The position numbers and the translations under genes are program-made. From Dehalococcoidia bacterium (GTDB lineage: Bacteria > Chloroflexota > Dehalococcoidia > Bin125): 64,000 nt of DNA. The DNA lies in the NCBI GenBank assembly GCA_022826965.1, contig JAJDTU010000011.1, positions 1 through 64,000 of the forward strand, given 5' to 3'. Below, in pieces: positions 42,439 to 50,673 of the stretch. Below the pieces are notes generated by a model. The model saw only the letters and a list, made by a program, of their open reading frames with translations. It was not told the origin of the DNA and searched no databases. Position 1 is the first letter of the stretch. The number at the start of each line of letters is the position of its first letter.

Positions 42439-43989
42439 GTGGTGGACCGATTGAGTTTCATTCAGCGTTTGCTAGGTAAGTCGGGCGCCACGCAACGCGC
42501 CGAACCCTCTGGGCCAGCATCCCCGCCTCAAGCTCCCGAGTCCCGGGCGAGTTCCGCCAATGGCGCTGCGCCGCCCGATGCGCGTCCCCGACGCCGGCGC
42601 CGCAAACGCAAACCCCGTGCGGCTAATGCAGCGCAAACGTCAGGCTCAGCCCGACCCGCAGTTGCCCCAGCGCAATCGGCGACCGCCGAATCGCGGGACA
42701 CCGATGGTCCGCGCCCTCCACGGCGGCGCAGGCGCAACCGGCGCAAAGGAGGCGGTGGAGGCAGCGGCCCGCCGGCCCCGCAGAGCGCCACTCAGAAAGC
42801 GCTGCTCTCCGGCGGCTACAATCTCCCGGCGCTGGATGAACTCGACCAGGTCTCATCGCAGGACTGGCCGGCGGCCTTCTCGGCTTTGGGCCTCTCGGAT
42901 CGGATGCTCTCCGCATTGACCGCGCTCAGGTTCGAGGAGCCGACGCCGATCCAGGAGCAATCCATCCCCCTGCTCATGAATGGCCGCGATGTCGTCGGAC
43001 AGGCGCAGACTGGTACCGGCAAGACCGTCGCGTTCGGACTGCCGGCCGTCGAGGTCTGCGATCCCGATCTCGGTGAATGCCAGGCAATCGTCCTCACTCC
43101 GACTCGTGAGTTGGCCCAACAGGTTGGGTCTGTGCTCGACTTCTTTGCCCGGGCCGCCGGACTTGAGGCGACGGTGCTGATGGGCGGACGCCGGCTGTCG
43201 GACGACTTCGCCAACCTCGAGCGCCGCCCGCAGATCGTCGTCGGCACGCCGGGTCGGGTCATCGATCACCTCGAGCGGCGCACGCTCCGCCTCAACCGCG
43301 TGCGCATGGCAGTACTCGACGAGGCCGACCGGATGCTCGACATCGGCTTCTACCCCGACATGCGCCGAATCCTGCGTCGCAGCCCGGACGACCGTCAGAC
43401 AGCGCTCTTCTCCGCCACCATCCCAACCCCAATCAAGTCCCTCATCCACCAGTTCATGCACGAGCCCGAACACGTCCACATCGCCCCGGAAGTCGCCACC
43501 GCCGAGGGCATCTACCAGCGCTACTACGAGGTCGCCGACCGCGACAAAATTCGCGCAGTCGAGGAGCTCCTCCCCGAGTTGTCGGGCCGGACATTGGTGT
43601 TCTGCAACATGAAGGTCACCGTCGATCGGCTGGTCCGCCGCCTGCTCGACCGAGGGCTCAACGCCGACGCGATTCACGGTGATCGCGACCAGCGCAAGCG
43701 TGATCGCGTCATGGGTCAGTTCCGCTCAGGTGACCTCCAGTTTCTGATCGCCACCGACGTCGCCGCCCGCGGACTCGACATCCCCGATGTGCAGCACGTC
43801 GTCAACTTTGACCTCCCTCAGACCGCCGAGGACTACGTCCACCGGGTCGGCCGAACCGGCCGCGCCGGAGCCGAAGGCTCCGCCATCTCCTTCGTCGGAG
43901 AATGGGACTTCGATCAACTCGAGAAGATCCTCAAGCTCGTAGGGGACGACCTCCGACGCGGCGAACTGGAACTCTACTCATCGCAATAG
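42439..43989 (+). CDS. DEAD-box RNA helicase with basic N-terminal extension
   Basis: Protein of 516 aa. Residues 1-115 are a low-complexity Pro/Ala/Arg/Lys extension (RRRRRKRKPR and PPRRRRRNRRK), likely an RNA-binding tail. The helicase core has the Q motif EEPTPIQEQSIP, motif I AQTGTGKT, PTRELAQQ, DEADRMLD, SAT, HGDRDQRKRD and the motif VI HRVGRTGRAG. Most bacterial relatives carry the basic tail at the C-terminus, so the N-terminal position is unusual. GTG start at 42439 (or 42442). Likely role: RNA decay, ribosome assembly or cold response. Confidence 0.93.
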   Translation: MVDRLSFIQRLLGKSGATQRAEPSGPASPPQAPESRASSANGAAPPDARPRRRRRKRKPRAANAAQTSGSARPAVAPAQSATAESRDTDGPRPPRRRRRNRRKGGGGGSGPPAPQSATQKALLSGGYNLPALDELDQVSSQDWPAAFSALGLSDRMLSALTALRFEEPTPIQEQSIPLLMNGRDVVGQAQTGTGKTVAFGLPAVEVCDPDLGECQAIVLTPTRELAQQVGSVLDFFARAAGLEATVLMGGRRLSDDFANLERRPQIVVGTPGRVIDHLERRTLRLNRVRMAVLDEADRMLDIGFYPDMRRILRRSPDDRQTALFSATIPTPIKSLIHQFMHEPEHVHIAPEVATAEGIYQRYYEVADRDKIRAVEELLPELSGRTLVFCNMKVTVDRLVRRLLDRGLNADAIHGDRDQRKRDRVMGQFRSGDLQFLIATDVAARGLDIPDVQHVVNFDLPQTAEDYVHRVGRTGRAGAEGSAISFVGEWDFDQLEKILKLVGDDLRRGELELYSSQ

Positions 43990-43996
43990 AAGAGCT

Positions 43997-44029
43997 CCTA
44001 TCCCCTTTCCCCGAGGGAGAGGGGATAGG
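43997..44029. terminator. bidirectional terminator-like palindrome
   Basis: CCTATCCCCTTTCCC and GGGAGAGGGGATAGG form a 15-pair stem (one G-U) with a CGA loop between two convergent genes. The same CGA-loop core recurs at 62621-62663 and 39735, so it also belongs to a short dispersed repeat family. Confidence 0.6.
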
Positions 44030-44051
44030 GTGAGGGCTCTCACTCACCCGG

Positions 44052-44870
44052 CTAGCGAATCTGCCACCCCGAGTTTTGCCACATCCGGCGAGCCTCCCCG
44101 TGGATCTCCGAGCGGGCCGCAATCAGCCCCTTGACCGACGGCTCCGCCTGGTTGAACTGCAAGGTCTTCCCATCGATATCCGTCACGGTCGCGCCCGCTG
44201 CCGCAAGCAGCGCCGCGCCGGCGGCGAGATCCCACTCGCTCCGCCGCCCCGGTGTAAAGACCAGACAGCCCTTGCCCGTCGCCAATAGCGCCATCCGGTA
44301 GGCAATCGAGCCCACCGGCATCACCTTCGTCCCGTCGGGAACCGGCGGCAGGTCGCCGTACTGCCACTCGCCCCGTCCGACCAGCATGTAGCTCTCCGAG
44401 AGCGACGCAGCATCCTCAAGACCGAACCGTTCCTCCTCCGAGTCGACCGTCGCGGCATACATCTCGTTCGCGTCGGGGTTGTAGACCACCCCGAGCACGG
44501 CCTCGCCGTTGTAGGTCAGAGCGATGGAAACCGAGTACTCAGGCACTCCCTGGAGATACTCGCGCGTCCCGTCCAGCGGGTCGACAATCCAGACTCGCCG
44601 GTGCAGCAACCGCTCGCGGTCGTCGTGCGCTTCCTCCGACAGCCAGGCATCCTCGGGAAATGAGCCGAGTAGCGTCTCCCGCAGCGCGCCATCAACCTCG
44701 ACATCGGCTTCCGAGACCACCTCGTAGCCGAATCCCCGACCGCTCGAGTGTTGGCGATCGTTGCTCCGCTTCCAGCCGTAGCGCGCGCCCGACTCCTGGT
44801 AGCGCTTCAGGATCTCGCCGCCGCGGCGGGCAGCCTCCTGGGCGGCTTCGAGTTCGGCACGGAAGTCCAT
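44052..44870 (-). CDS. inositol-monophosphatase-family phosphatase (CysQ-like)
   Basis: Metal-dependent phosphatase of 272 aa. Metal ligands are visible in SEEAHDDRE (Glu), VDPLDGTREY (Asp, Asp) and EWDLAAGAAL (Asp). Members act on inositol phosphate or on 3'(2'),5'-bisphosphate nucleotides; the TREYLQG variant after DPLDGT is common in the CysQ branch. ATG 44870 is preferred over TTG 44876. It lies head-to-head with nothing and tail-to-tail with the helicase; a palindromic repeat follows its upstream end. Confidence 0.9.
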   Translation of the reverse strand: MDFRAELEAAQEAARRGGEILKRYQESGARYGWKRSNDRQHSSGRGFGYEVVSEADVEVDGALRETLLGSFPEDAWLSEEAHDDRERLLHRRVWIVDPLDGTREYLQGVPEYSVSIALTYNGEAVLGVVYNPDANEMYAATVDSEEERFGLEDAASLSESYMLVGRGEWQYGDLPPVPDGTKVMPVGSIAYRMALLATGKGCLVFTPGRRSEWDLAAGAALLAAAGATVTDIDGKTLQFNQAEPSVKGLIAARSEIHGEARRMWQNSGWQIR

Positions 44871-44884
44871 TGGCAAACAGTCGC

Positions 44885-44976
44885 TCCCTCGCCCTGTCCC
44901 TCTCCCTCGAAATGAGGAAAGAGGAGGATTCTTCTCGAGTTCCCTCTCCTCCTGGGAGAGGGTTGAGCTGAGGGTT
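44885..44976. repeat. palindromic repeat cluster between IMPase and dehydrogenase
   Basis: Several C-run/G-run stems (for example CCCTCTCC with GGGAGAGGG at 44940-44961) fill the gap between the two minus-strand genes. It is related to the CGA-loop hairpins but more degenerate. Confidence 0.5.
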
Positions 44977-44981
44977 CCCCG

Positions 44982-45950
44982 CTAGAAGCCCGCCTGCTTG
45001 TCGACCTCGCCGACGAGTTCTCGATTACCTCGGTAGCGGCGTAGGTTCTCGCAAAACCGCTCAAGGTTGCGGCCTGCTCGGAGCTGTGATGCGCCTGCCG
45101 TGTGCGGCGTCATCACGATGTTCTCGATCTCGAAAACACGGTGATCCGTCGGCAGCGGCTCGCCCTCCACGACATCGAGCGCCGCTCCGCGCAGGTGGCC
45201 GGACTCGACCGCGTCGATCAGCGCCTCGAGTTCGATGATCTCGCCGCGCGTCACATTCACAATCACGGAGCCGGGCTTCATCTTGGCGAACGTCTCAGCG
45301 TTGAACAGGTGCCGTGTTTCGGACGTCAGCGGCGTGCAGACGGCGACAATGTCCGACTTCTCCAGCAGCGTGTCGAGCTGGTTCATGTGGCCCACCACCG
45401 GAACGATCGGCGTGCCGCGGACCGCGATCGCGTCCACGGCGCGGACGTTCATCCCGAATCCATTCGCGCGCTCGGAGATAGCGCGTCCGGTGCCCCCGAA
45501 ACCGACAATCCCCATGGTCAGGCCTGAGAGCTCGAACGCGGCCCGTCGCATCGGGACGCGGCCGCCCCAGGCCTCGCCCTTGAGCGTCATCGCCGGCTTC
45601 AGCGAACGCGCCAACGCCAGCAACAGCGCGAACGCATGATCCGCAAGGTGCGGACCGACAAGGCCCTTCTCGCCGGTCAGCGGGATGTCGGCGTTCTTGA
45701 AGTCGTCGAACAGGTAGCCGTCGACTCCGGACGCCGTCGCATGGACCCACTTGAGCTCCTTCGCCTCCGCAAACAGCTCAGGCGTCAGATAGCCGAGCAG
45801 CACCTCCGCGTCGGCGATCATCTCCATCGCGTCCTCGCGATTGTTCGCGACCACCACATCGGCATCCGGGCCGGCGGCGGCGCGGATCGTCTCCAGTTGC
45901 GCCTCGCTGACCTCGGGCAGCGTCAGTCCGGGCATCACGAGTACGCGCAT
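44982..45950 (-). CDS. D-2-hydroxyacid dehydrogenase
   Basis: NAD(P)-dependent 2-oxoacid reductase of 322 aa. The cofactor motif GIVGFGGTGRAI is near 140-150; catalytic Arg in VNVTRGEIIE, Glu in DVVEGEPLP and His in MTPHTAGAS follow in the expected order. ATG 45950 gives the normal length; the longer frame upstream is not coding. Glyoxylate/hydroxypyruvate reductase is one likely activity. It is divergent from the luciferase-like gene across a 153-nt promoter region. Confidence 0.92.
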   Translation of the reverse strand: MRVLVMPGLTLPEVSEAQLETIRAAAGPDADVVVANNREDAMEMIADAEVLLGYLTPELFAEAKELKWVHATASGVDGYLFDDFKNADIPLTGEKGLVGPHLADHAFALLLALARSLKPAMTLKGEAWGGRVPMRRAAFELSGLTMGIVGFGGTGRAISERANGFGMNVRAVDAIAVRGTPIVPVVGHMNQLDTLLEKSDIVAVCTPLTSETRHLFNAETFAKMKPGSVIVNVTRGEIIELEALIDAVESGHLRGAALDVVEGEPLPTDHRVFEIENIVMTPHTAGASQLRAGRNLERFCENLRRYRGNRELVGEVDKQAGF

Positions 45951-46103
45951 AATGGTCTTCGCTCCAGTGTTTGGTCGGGGCGCGCCATGTGTGCGCCTTG
46001 GGTGCGCTAGGACGGCGCCAGCGGTCAGGGTAACACCGGCAGCCATCCGGCAAGTCCCACGTAGACTGGCTCCCGAGTCCGATTTCGCAGATGAGGAGCA
46101 AGT

Positions 46104-47036
46104 ATGGCTGAGGTGCAGTTCGGGGCGCAGGTTTCGGCGTATCTGACCTCGTGGGACCAAATCCGCGCCGTCGCGCAGACCATGGACGCGGGTCGCTACG
46201 ACTCGATCTGGTTCGCCGACCACTTCGTTCCACCCAATCGCGGCAAGGAAGTCGAGGGCCGCGAGGCCTTCGAGGCCTTTTCGCTCGCAGCCGCGGTCGC
46301 CGTGGCGACCGAGACCCTGCGCATCGGTCACCTGGTGCTCGGCAACACATACCGAAATCCGGGACTGGTCGCGAAGATCGCCGGCTCCGTCGACAACATC
46401 TCGCACGGTCGCTTCACGCTCGGCATCGGAGCCTCCTGGTTCCTGCGCGAGCACCAGGCCTACGGCTGGGACTTTCCGCCAATGAAGGAACGCCAGGACC
46501 GCTTCGAGGAAGCGTGCAAGATGTTGCGCAGTATCATCCACAGCGATGGCGGCAACATCACATTCGATGGACAATACTATTCGCTCGACGACGCTCCGCT
46601 ATCGCCGGGAAGCTACAACAATCCAATCCCGATCCTCGTCGGTGGAACCGGGCCGAAGCGGACGTTAAGAACGCTCGCGTTATACGGTGACATCATGAAC
46701 CTCGACGGCTGGGCCGGCCGTGGCATGTCGGTCGAACTACTGAAGGAGAAAGTTGACATTCTGCACGCGCATTGTGAGGAGGTCGACAGAGACCCGGCCG
46801 AAATCAAGATCACGGCGCTCATGCCCTGTTTGTTGACCGACGACGAGGCAGCCGCTAAAGAGTGGGAAGAGCGTATCGGTCCCGGCACGCTAAACGGCAC
46901 AGCTGACAAGATCGTACAGCGTATCGGAGAGTTCCTCGACTTCGGTATCGACGAGATCATGTTCGGCCGTCGAGGAGATAACGATCCCGAGTACTTCCAA
47001 CGGTTGGATGATCAGGTGATTGCCCAGTTCCGCTGA
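46104..47036 (+). CDS. luciferase-like (F420-type) oxidoreductase
   Basis: TIM-barrel protein of 310 aa. It carries WFADHFVP, IGHLVLGNTYRNP (a bulge typical of the F420-dependent branch), LGIGASWFLREHQAYG and PILVGGTGPKRTLR. F420-dependent use is inferred from these blocks and the other F420-type genes nearby; an FMN-dependent monooxygenase remains possible. GAGGAG precedes the ATG and a TAGACT box lies about 39 nt upstream. The following aldo/keto reductase gene is on the same strand 51 nt further on. Confidence 0.9.
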   Translation: MAEVQFGAQVSAYLTSWDQIRAVAQTMDAGRYDSIWFADHFVPPNRGKEVEGREAFEAFSLAAAVAVATETLRIGHLVLGNTYRNPGLVAKIAGSVDNISHGRFTLGIGASWFLREHQAYGWDFPPMKERQDRFEEACKMLRSIIHSDGGNITFDGQYYSLDDAPLSPGSYNNPIPILVGGTGPKRTLRTLALYGDIMNLDGWAGRGMSVELLKEKVDILHAHCEEVDRDPAEIKITALMPCLLTDDEAAAKEWEERIGPGTLNGTADKIVQRIGEFLDFGIDEIMFGRRGDNDPEYFQRLDDQVIAQFR

Positions 47037-47087
47037 GTGACACCAGTAGTTGCAACCTCATCGGAGCTGGAAGTAGAGGAGAGCGGT

Positions 47088-48089
47088 ATGAAATTCCGAC
47101 GTATGGGACGCACCGGACTTCGTGTATCCGAGATCTGTCTCGGCACCATGACGTTCGGCTTCCAGACTGAGGCCGATGAGGCATTCCGAATCATGGACGC
47201 CGCCTTCGATGGCGGGGTCAACTTCATCGATACGGCGGATGTCTATCCTCTCGGTTCCGACGATGTCGGTACGACCGAATCGGTTGTCGGCCGTTGGCTC
47301 GCCGGACGACCGCGCGACCAGGTGGTGCTAGCCACCAAGTGCGTTGGCGCGATGGGTCCCTCGCCGAATCAGCGCGGTGCCTCCCGGCAACACATCCTCT
47401 CAGCGGTAGACGAATCGCTGCGCCGGCTCGGCACCGACTACATCGACCTCTATCAACTGCATTCACCCGATTGGTCGGTGCCGATCGAGGAGACGATGCA
47501 GGCGCTCGACGACCTCGTGCGCTGGGGCAAGGTGCGCTACGTCGGCTCGTCGAACTATCGAGCTTGGCAGCTCGCCCTGGCGCTCGGTGCCTCCGACCAG
47601 GCCGGAATCACGCGCTTCGACTGCGACCAACCCCGCTACAACATCCTCTGGCGCGATATCGAGTCCGACCTCCTGCCCCTCTGCCGAGACCAGGGCGTCG
47701 GCATCATCGCCTACAACCCGCTCGCCGGAGGCTTCCTGACTGGCAAGTACAGGAACACCGAAGACCTGCGCGACGACACCCGCTTCACCCTCGGCAGCGC
47801 CGGCCCCAGGTATCGAGCGCGCTACTGGCACGAGGTCCAGTTCGAGCAGGTCGCACGCCTGCAGACCTACTTCGCCGAGCGCGAGACCAGTATCACCCAC
47901 GCCGCCATCGCCTGGGTCCTCGCCCAGGAAGGAATCACTTCCGCCATCGTCGGAGCCTCAAGAGCCTCCCAGATCGAAGACTCCCTCAAGTACGCGGAGA
48001 TCGCTCTCACGCAAGACGATCTCGACTTCTGCGATCAACCCTGGTACGAAATCCCCCGCCCAACAGACCCCGAAGTGGCGATGCGGTAA
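47088..48089 (+). CDS. aldo/keto reductase
   Basis: NADPH-dependent aldehyde/ketone reductase of 333 aa. The catalytic tetrad is visible: Asp and Tyr in FIDTADVY, Lys in LATKCVG, and His in LYQLHSPD. The C-terminal cofactor motif IVGASRASQIEDSLKYAE is intact. ATG 47088 has GAGGAG upstream. Likely co-transcribed with the luciferase-like gene. Substrate unknown. Confidence 0.93.
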   Translation: MKFRRMGRTGLRVSEICLGTMTFGFQTEADEAFRIMDAAFDGGVNFIDTADVYPLGSDDVGTTESVVGRWLAGRPRDQVVLATKCVGAMGPSPNQRGASRQHILSAVDESLRRLGTDYIDLYQLHSPDWSVPIEETMQALDDLVRWGKVRYVGSSNYRAWQLALALGASDQAGITRFDCDQPRYNILWRDIESDLLPLCRDQGVGIIAYNPLAGGFLTGKYRNTEDLRDDTRFTLGSAGPRYRARYWHEVQFEQVARLQTYFAERETSITHAAIAWVLAQEGITSAIVGASRASQIEDSLKYAEIALTQDDLDFCDQPWYEIPRPTDPEVAMR

Positions 48090-48099
48090 GGAGAACGAA

Positions 48100-49146
48100 G
48101 TGTCAAGCAGCAGTGACTCGGCTTCGACGGTGTGGCTTCTCGCCCACGGGACTGAAGGTGAACACGAGAGCGCGGCCTTGGACCAAAACATCGCCCTTCT
48201 TGGATTCCAAGACGTGCCCGACTTGAGCGGATTGACTGCAGGGGATATTGACAAGCTGATTCCTAGCCTGCCCGACTACGCAACCAACTCCCCGACGTCC
48301 CAGGGCATCGTCGCAGGAATGATGAAGTCGTTCGCATTGCAAATGAAAGTTGGAGACGTAGTTGCGAATCCGCTCAAGACGCAGCAAGGTCAGATTGCAG
48401 TAGGCACGGTGTCTGGTGAGTATCAATATCGCGAGATAGACGGGGCATTGCGACACACTCGTCCCGTGGTTTGGATAAGTGGGACAACGGCTCGTGCGGA
48501 CTTCGGTGCGGATGCATTCCACTACCTCGTAACGAAGATGACGCTTAGCCGAATCCGCAATCCAGATGTAGCGGAGAAACTCCGAGCATACGTGGCGGGT
48601 CAGTTTAAGCCTGTAGAATCCGACCAAGAACAGGAGCCACTTGACGAAGTTACTCCAACATCAGTCGAAGAGTCCGCTCGTGATCAGATTGTCAAGCGCA
48701 TTCACGCACGTTTTCCTGGCAAGAAGCTGGAGCATTTGGTGGGTGCACTACTCGAGGCTCAAGGATTCGTGGTCCAGGAATCTGACCCGGGAAAGGACCA
48801 AGGCGTTGACGTGTTGGCTGGCCATGGACCCCTTGGATTCGATCACCCTCGTATCTGCGTACAAGTGAAACACACAGGAACACGGATAGGTCAGCCAGAC
48901 GTACAGCAGCTTCACGGAGCCATGCGCCAGTTTAGCGCTGATCAAGGATTGTTTGTGAGTTGGAGCGACTATACCGGCGACGCCAAACAGATGGCACGAC
49001 TCAATTTCTTCTCGATGAGGCTTTGGAACGCAAACGATCTTCTGGATGCAATCTTCAATCACTACGAGGAGCTACCTGAGGATATTCGAACGGAGATTCC
49101 CCTTAAGCAGATTTGGACGCTTGCGCTTGACGACCAAGGGGACTGA
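48100..49146 (+). CDS. Mrr-like restriction endonuclease-fold protein
   Basis: Protein of 348 aa with GTG start (AAGGAGA upstream). The C-terminal Mrr-type PD-(D/E)XK domain is at about 210-320: KKLEHLVGALLEAQGFVVQ, GKDQGVDVLAG (Asp) and ICVQVKHTG (Gln-x-Lys). The N-terminal 200 residues carry VGDVVANPLKTQQGQIAVGTVSG, resembling domains that read modified bases or nucleic acids, which I cannot name firmly. Base composition is clearly lower in GC (some stretches near 53-57 per cent against about two thirds around it), suggesting transfer. It may cut modified foreign DNA. No methylase is present. Confidence 0.85.
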   Translation: MSSSSDSASTVWLLAHGTEGEHESAALDQNIALLGFQDVPDLSGLTAGDIDKLIPSLPDYATNSPTSQGIVAGMMKSFALQMKVGDVVANPLKTQQGQIAVGTVSGEYQYREIDGALRHTRPVVWISGTTARADFGADAFHYLVTKMTLSRIRNPDVAEKLRAYVAGQFKPVESDQEQEPLDEVTPTSVEESARDQIVKRIHARFPGKKLEHLVGALLEAQGFVVQESDPGKDQGVDVLAGHGPLGFDHPRICVQVKHTGTRIGQPDVQQLHGAMRQFSADQGLFVSWSDYTGDAKQMARLNFFSMRLWNANDLLDAIFNHYEELPEDIRTEIPLKQIWTLALDDQGD

Positions 49147-49154
49147 CGCCGAAT

Positions 49155-49179
49155 GGATTCCCGCCTTCGCGGGAATGAC
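49155..49179. repeat. ATTCCCGC hairpin repeat, terminator-like
   Basis: ATTCCCGC-CTTC-GCGGGAAT, an eight-pair stem with four-base loop between convergent genes. This is a widespread REP-type sequence in many bacteria and can act as a terminator. Confidence 0.65.
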
Positions 49180-49192
49180 GGAGTTGTGGTTC

Positions 49193-50587
49193 CTACAACC
49201 ACACCGCCTCATGCGACCCAGGCTTCACCGTCCGACCCCACCTCGGCGTCATGTCGCTGAACTGGATCGGGAAACTCAGCCGAGTCAGCATCCCGTAGTC
49301 CGATTCCACGTCCTCGCTGTACTTGTCGGCTAGTCGATAACCCTCATCAGGGTCCGCGCCTTCTATCTGGTGAGGCGTCCCCAGCCTCAGGAACCACGCC
49401 GCAGTCTGACCCAGCGCGACCCTGACGTGCCAACTGCCTCCCTCGATCGACCGCTGCCTGAGCGCCTCCAGTGCTCCGTAGGCGCCCCAGTAGCCCGTGC
49501 CGTAATCGTTCAGCGCGATCGCTGGGCCGGCGCCCATCATGCTGCTCATGTCCTTCTGCTGGACATGATGAATACCCGACGCAGCCTGGACGTTGCCGTC
49601 GAAGCCTCGCCGCTCCTGCCAGGGGCCGAACTGTCCGTAGGCATTTTCGGATATGTAGATGATTCCTGGGCGACGCTCGGCCAGGGCTTCCGGACTGAGT
49701 CCTCGCCGAGCCAGCGACTTGGCGCGATATGACTGGCTGAAGATGTCCGCATCCTCAAGCAGATTCCAGAGCGTCTCGCGACCCTCCGCGGTGTCGAAAT
49801 CGACGTGAGCGCGACGTTTGCCGTGTCCGGTATCGGCCTGCGCCGCCTGAATGTCGGCGACATCGGGCGCGCCAATGTGCAGCACATCCGCGCCGAGCGC
49901 CGCGAGCGTGCGTGAGATGGTCGGCCCGGCCAGCACCTTCGTGTTGTCGATCACCCGCACGCCGTTGAGCGGCAGTTCGCCACCGGGGATCGGTGTTGGA
50001 GGCGCATCGCCAATCCGCTCGATGATCACGGCGGGCGAGTCGGCCAGCAACTTGCCTTGCGGGTGAACGTTCCACTCTTCCGGCGTCTTAACGACGACGC
50101 CGGGGAGTTGCGCCTCAGACAGTTGGCTTTCCATCTCGTCCGCGTCGCGCGCGGCGACATGCTCCGCAATGTTCTCGTACGTGCAGCCAAGGATTTCCAG
50201 GGTGCGTTCCGCGATGTGCGGGAATCCGCTCAGCAGGTAGAGAAAGCGACCGTCGCGTGTCGGGAAGATGCCCTGTCCGGGCGCCATCGAGTCGGGCATC
50301 GACTCCAGCGCATTCTGACCGTCGATTTTCAGCACCCACATCGAAGAGATGCCGACCGCGGCCTGCCCCATGTTGATCTCCGCCGTCTGGCGTTGGCCGG
50401 TCTGCCCGTAGCGGATGTCATCAACAACGCCGGCGATGTTGCCGAGGATCGAAGCCGTCCCCGCAGCGAGGCGTAGCGGCGATGGGTAGATTGGATCGCC
50501 GTCTCCGACGAACCGGATGTCGGACTCTCTCGGCTCGACCCCCGCCGCTCGTGTGATTGCTTCGAAATCGGCGCGCCCCAGCGACAT
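49193..50587 (-). CDS. family III CoA-transferase, permuted domain order
   Basis: Protein of 464 aa. The usual N-terminal CoA-binding block appears only at about residue 205 (LPLNGVRVIDNTKVLAGP, LGADVLHIGAP), followed by QFGPWQERRGFDG and Asp361 in LNDYGTGYWGAYGAL, which aligns with the catalytic Asp. Residues 30-200 look like the C-terminal half of another CaiB unit (GNIAGVVDDIRYGQTGQRQ, IFPTRDGRFLYLL, LPGVVVKTPEEW) but without a matching Asp. The chain thus reads half-domain, then Rossmann half. A paralogue lies 86 nt upstream. A TAGCCT box and CAGGAG site precede the ATG. Confidence 0.85.
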   Translation of the reverse strand: MSLGRADFEAITRAAGVEPRESDIRFVGDGDPIYPSPLRLAAGTASILGNIAGVVDDIRYGQTGQRQTAEINMGQAAVGISSMWVLKIDGQNALESMPDSMAPGQGIFPTRDGRFLYLLSGFPHIAERTLEILGCTYENIAEHVAARDADEMESQLSEAQLPGVVVKTPEEWNVHPQGKLLADSPAVIIERIGDAPPTPIPGGELPLNGVRVIDNTKVLAGPTISRTLAALGADVLHIGAPDVADIQAAQADTGHGKRRAHVDFDTAEGRETLWNLLEDADIFSQSYRAKSLARRGLSPEALAERRPGIIYISENAYGQFGPWQERRGFDGNVQAASGIHHVQQKDMSSMMGAGPAIALNDYGTGYWGAYGALEALRQRSIEGGSWHVRVALGQTAAWFLRLGTPHQIEGADPDEGYRLADKYSEDVESDYGMLTRLSFPIQFSDMTPRWGRTVKPGSHEAVWL

Positions 50588-50673
50588 GGTCTGCTCCTGC
50601 CTGACTCGGTGGTCGCGGGTCAGGCTAGCGAGTTGTAGCTCGGCCCAAGAGGCTTCGCGCCCTCATCGTGGCC

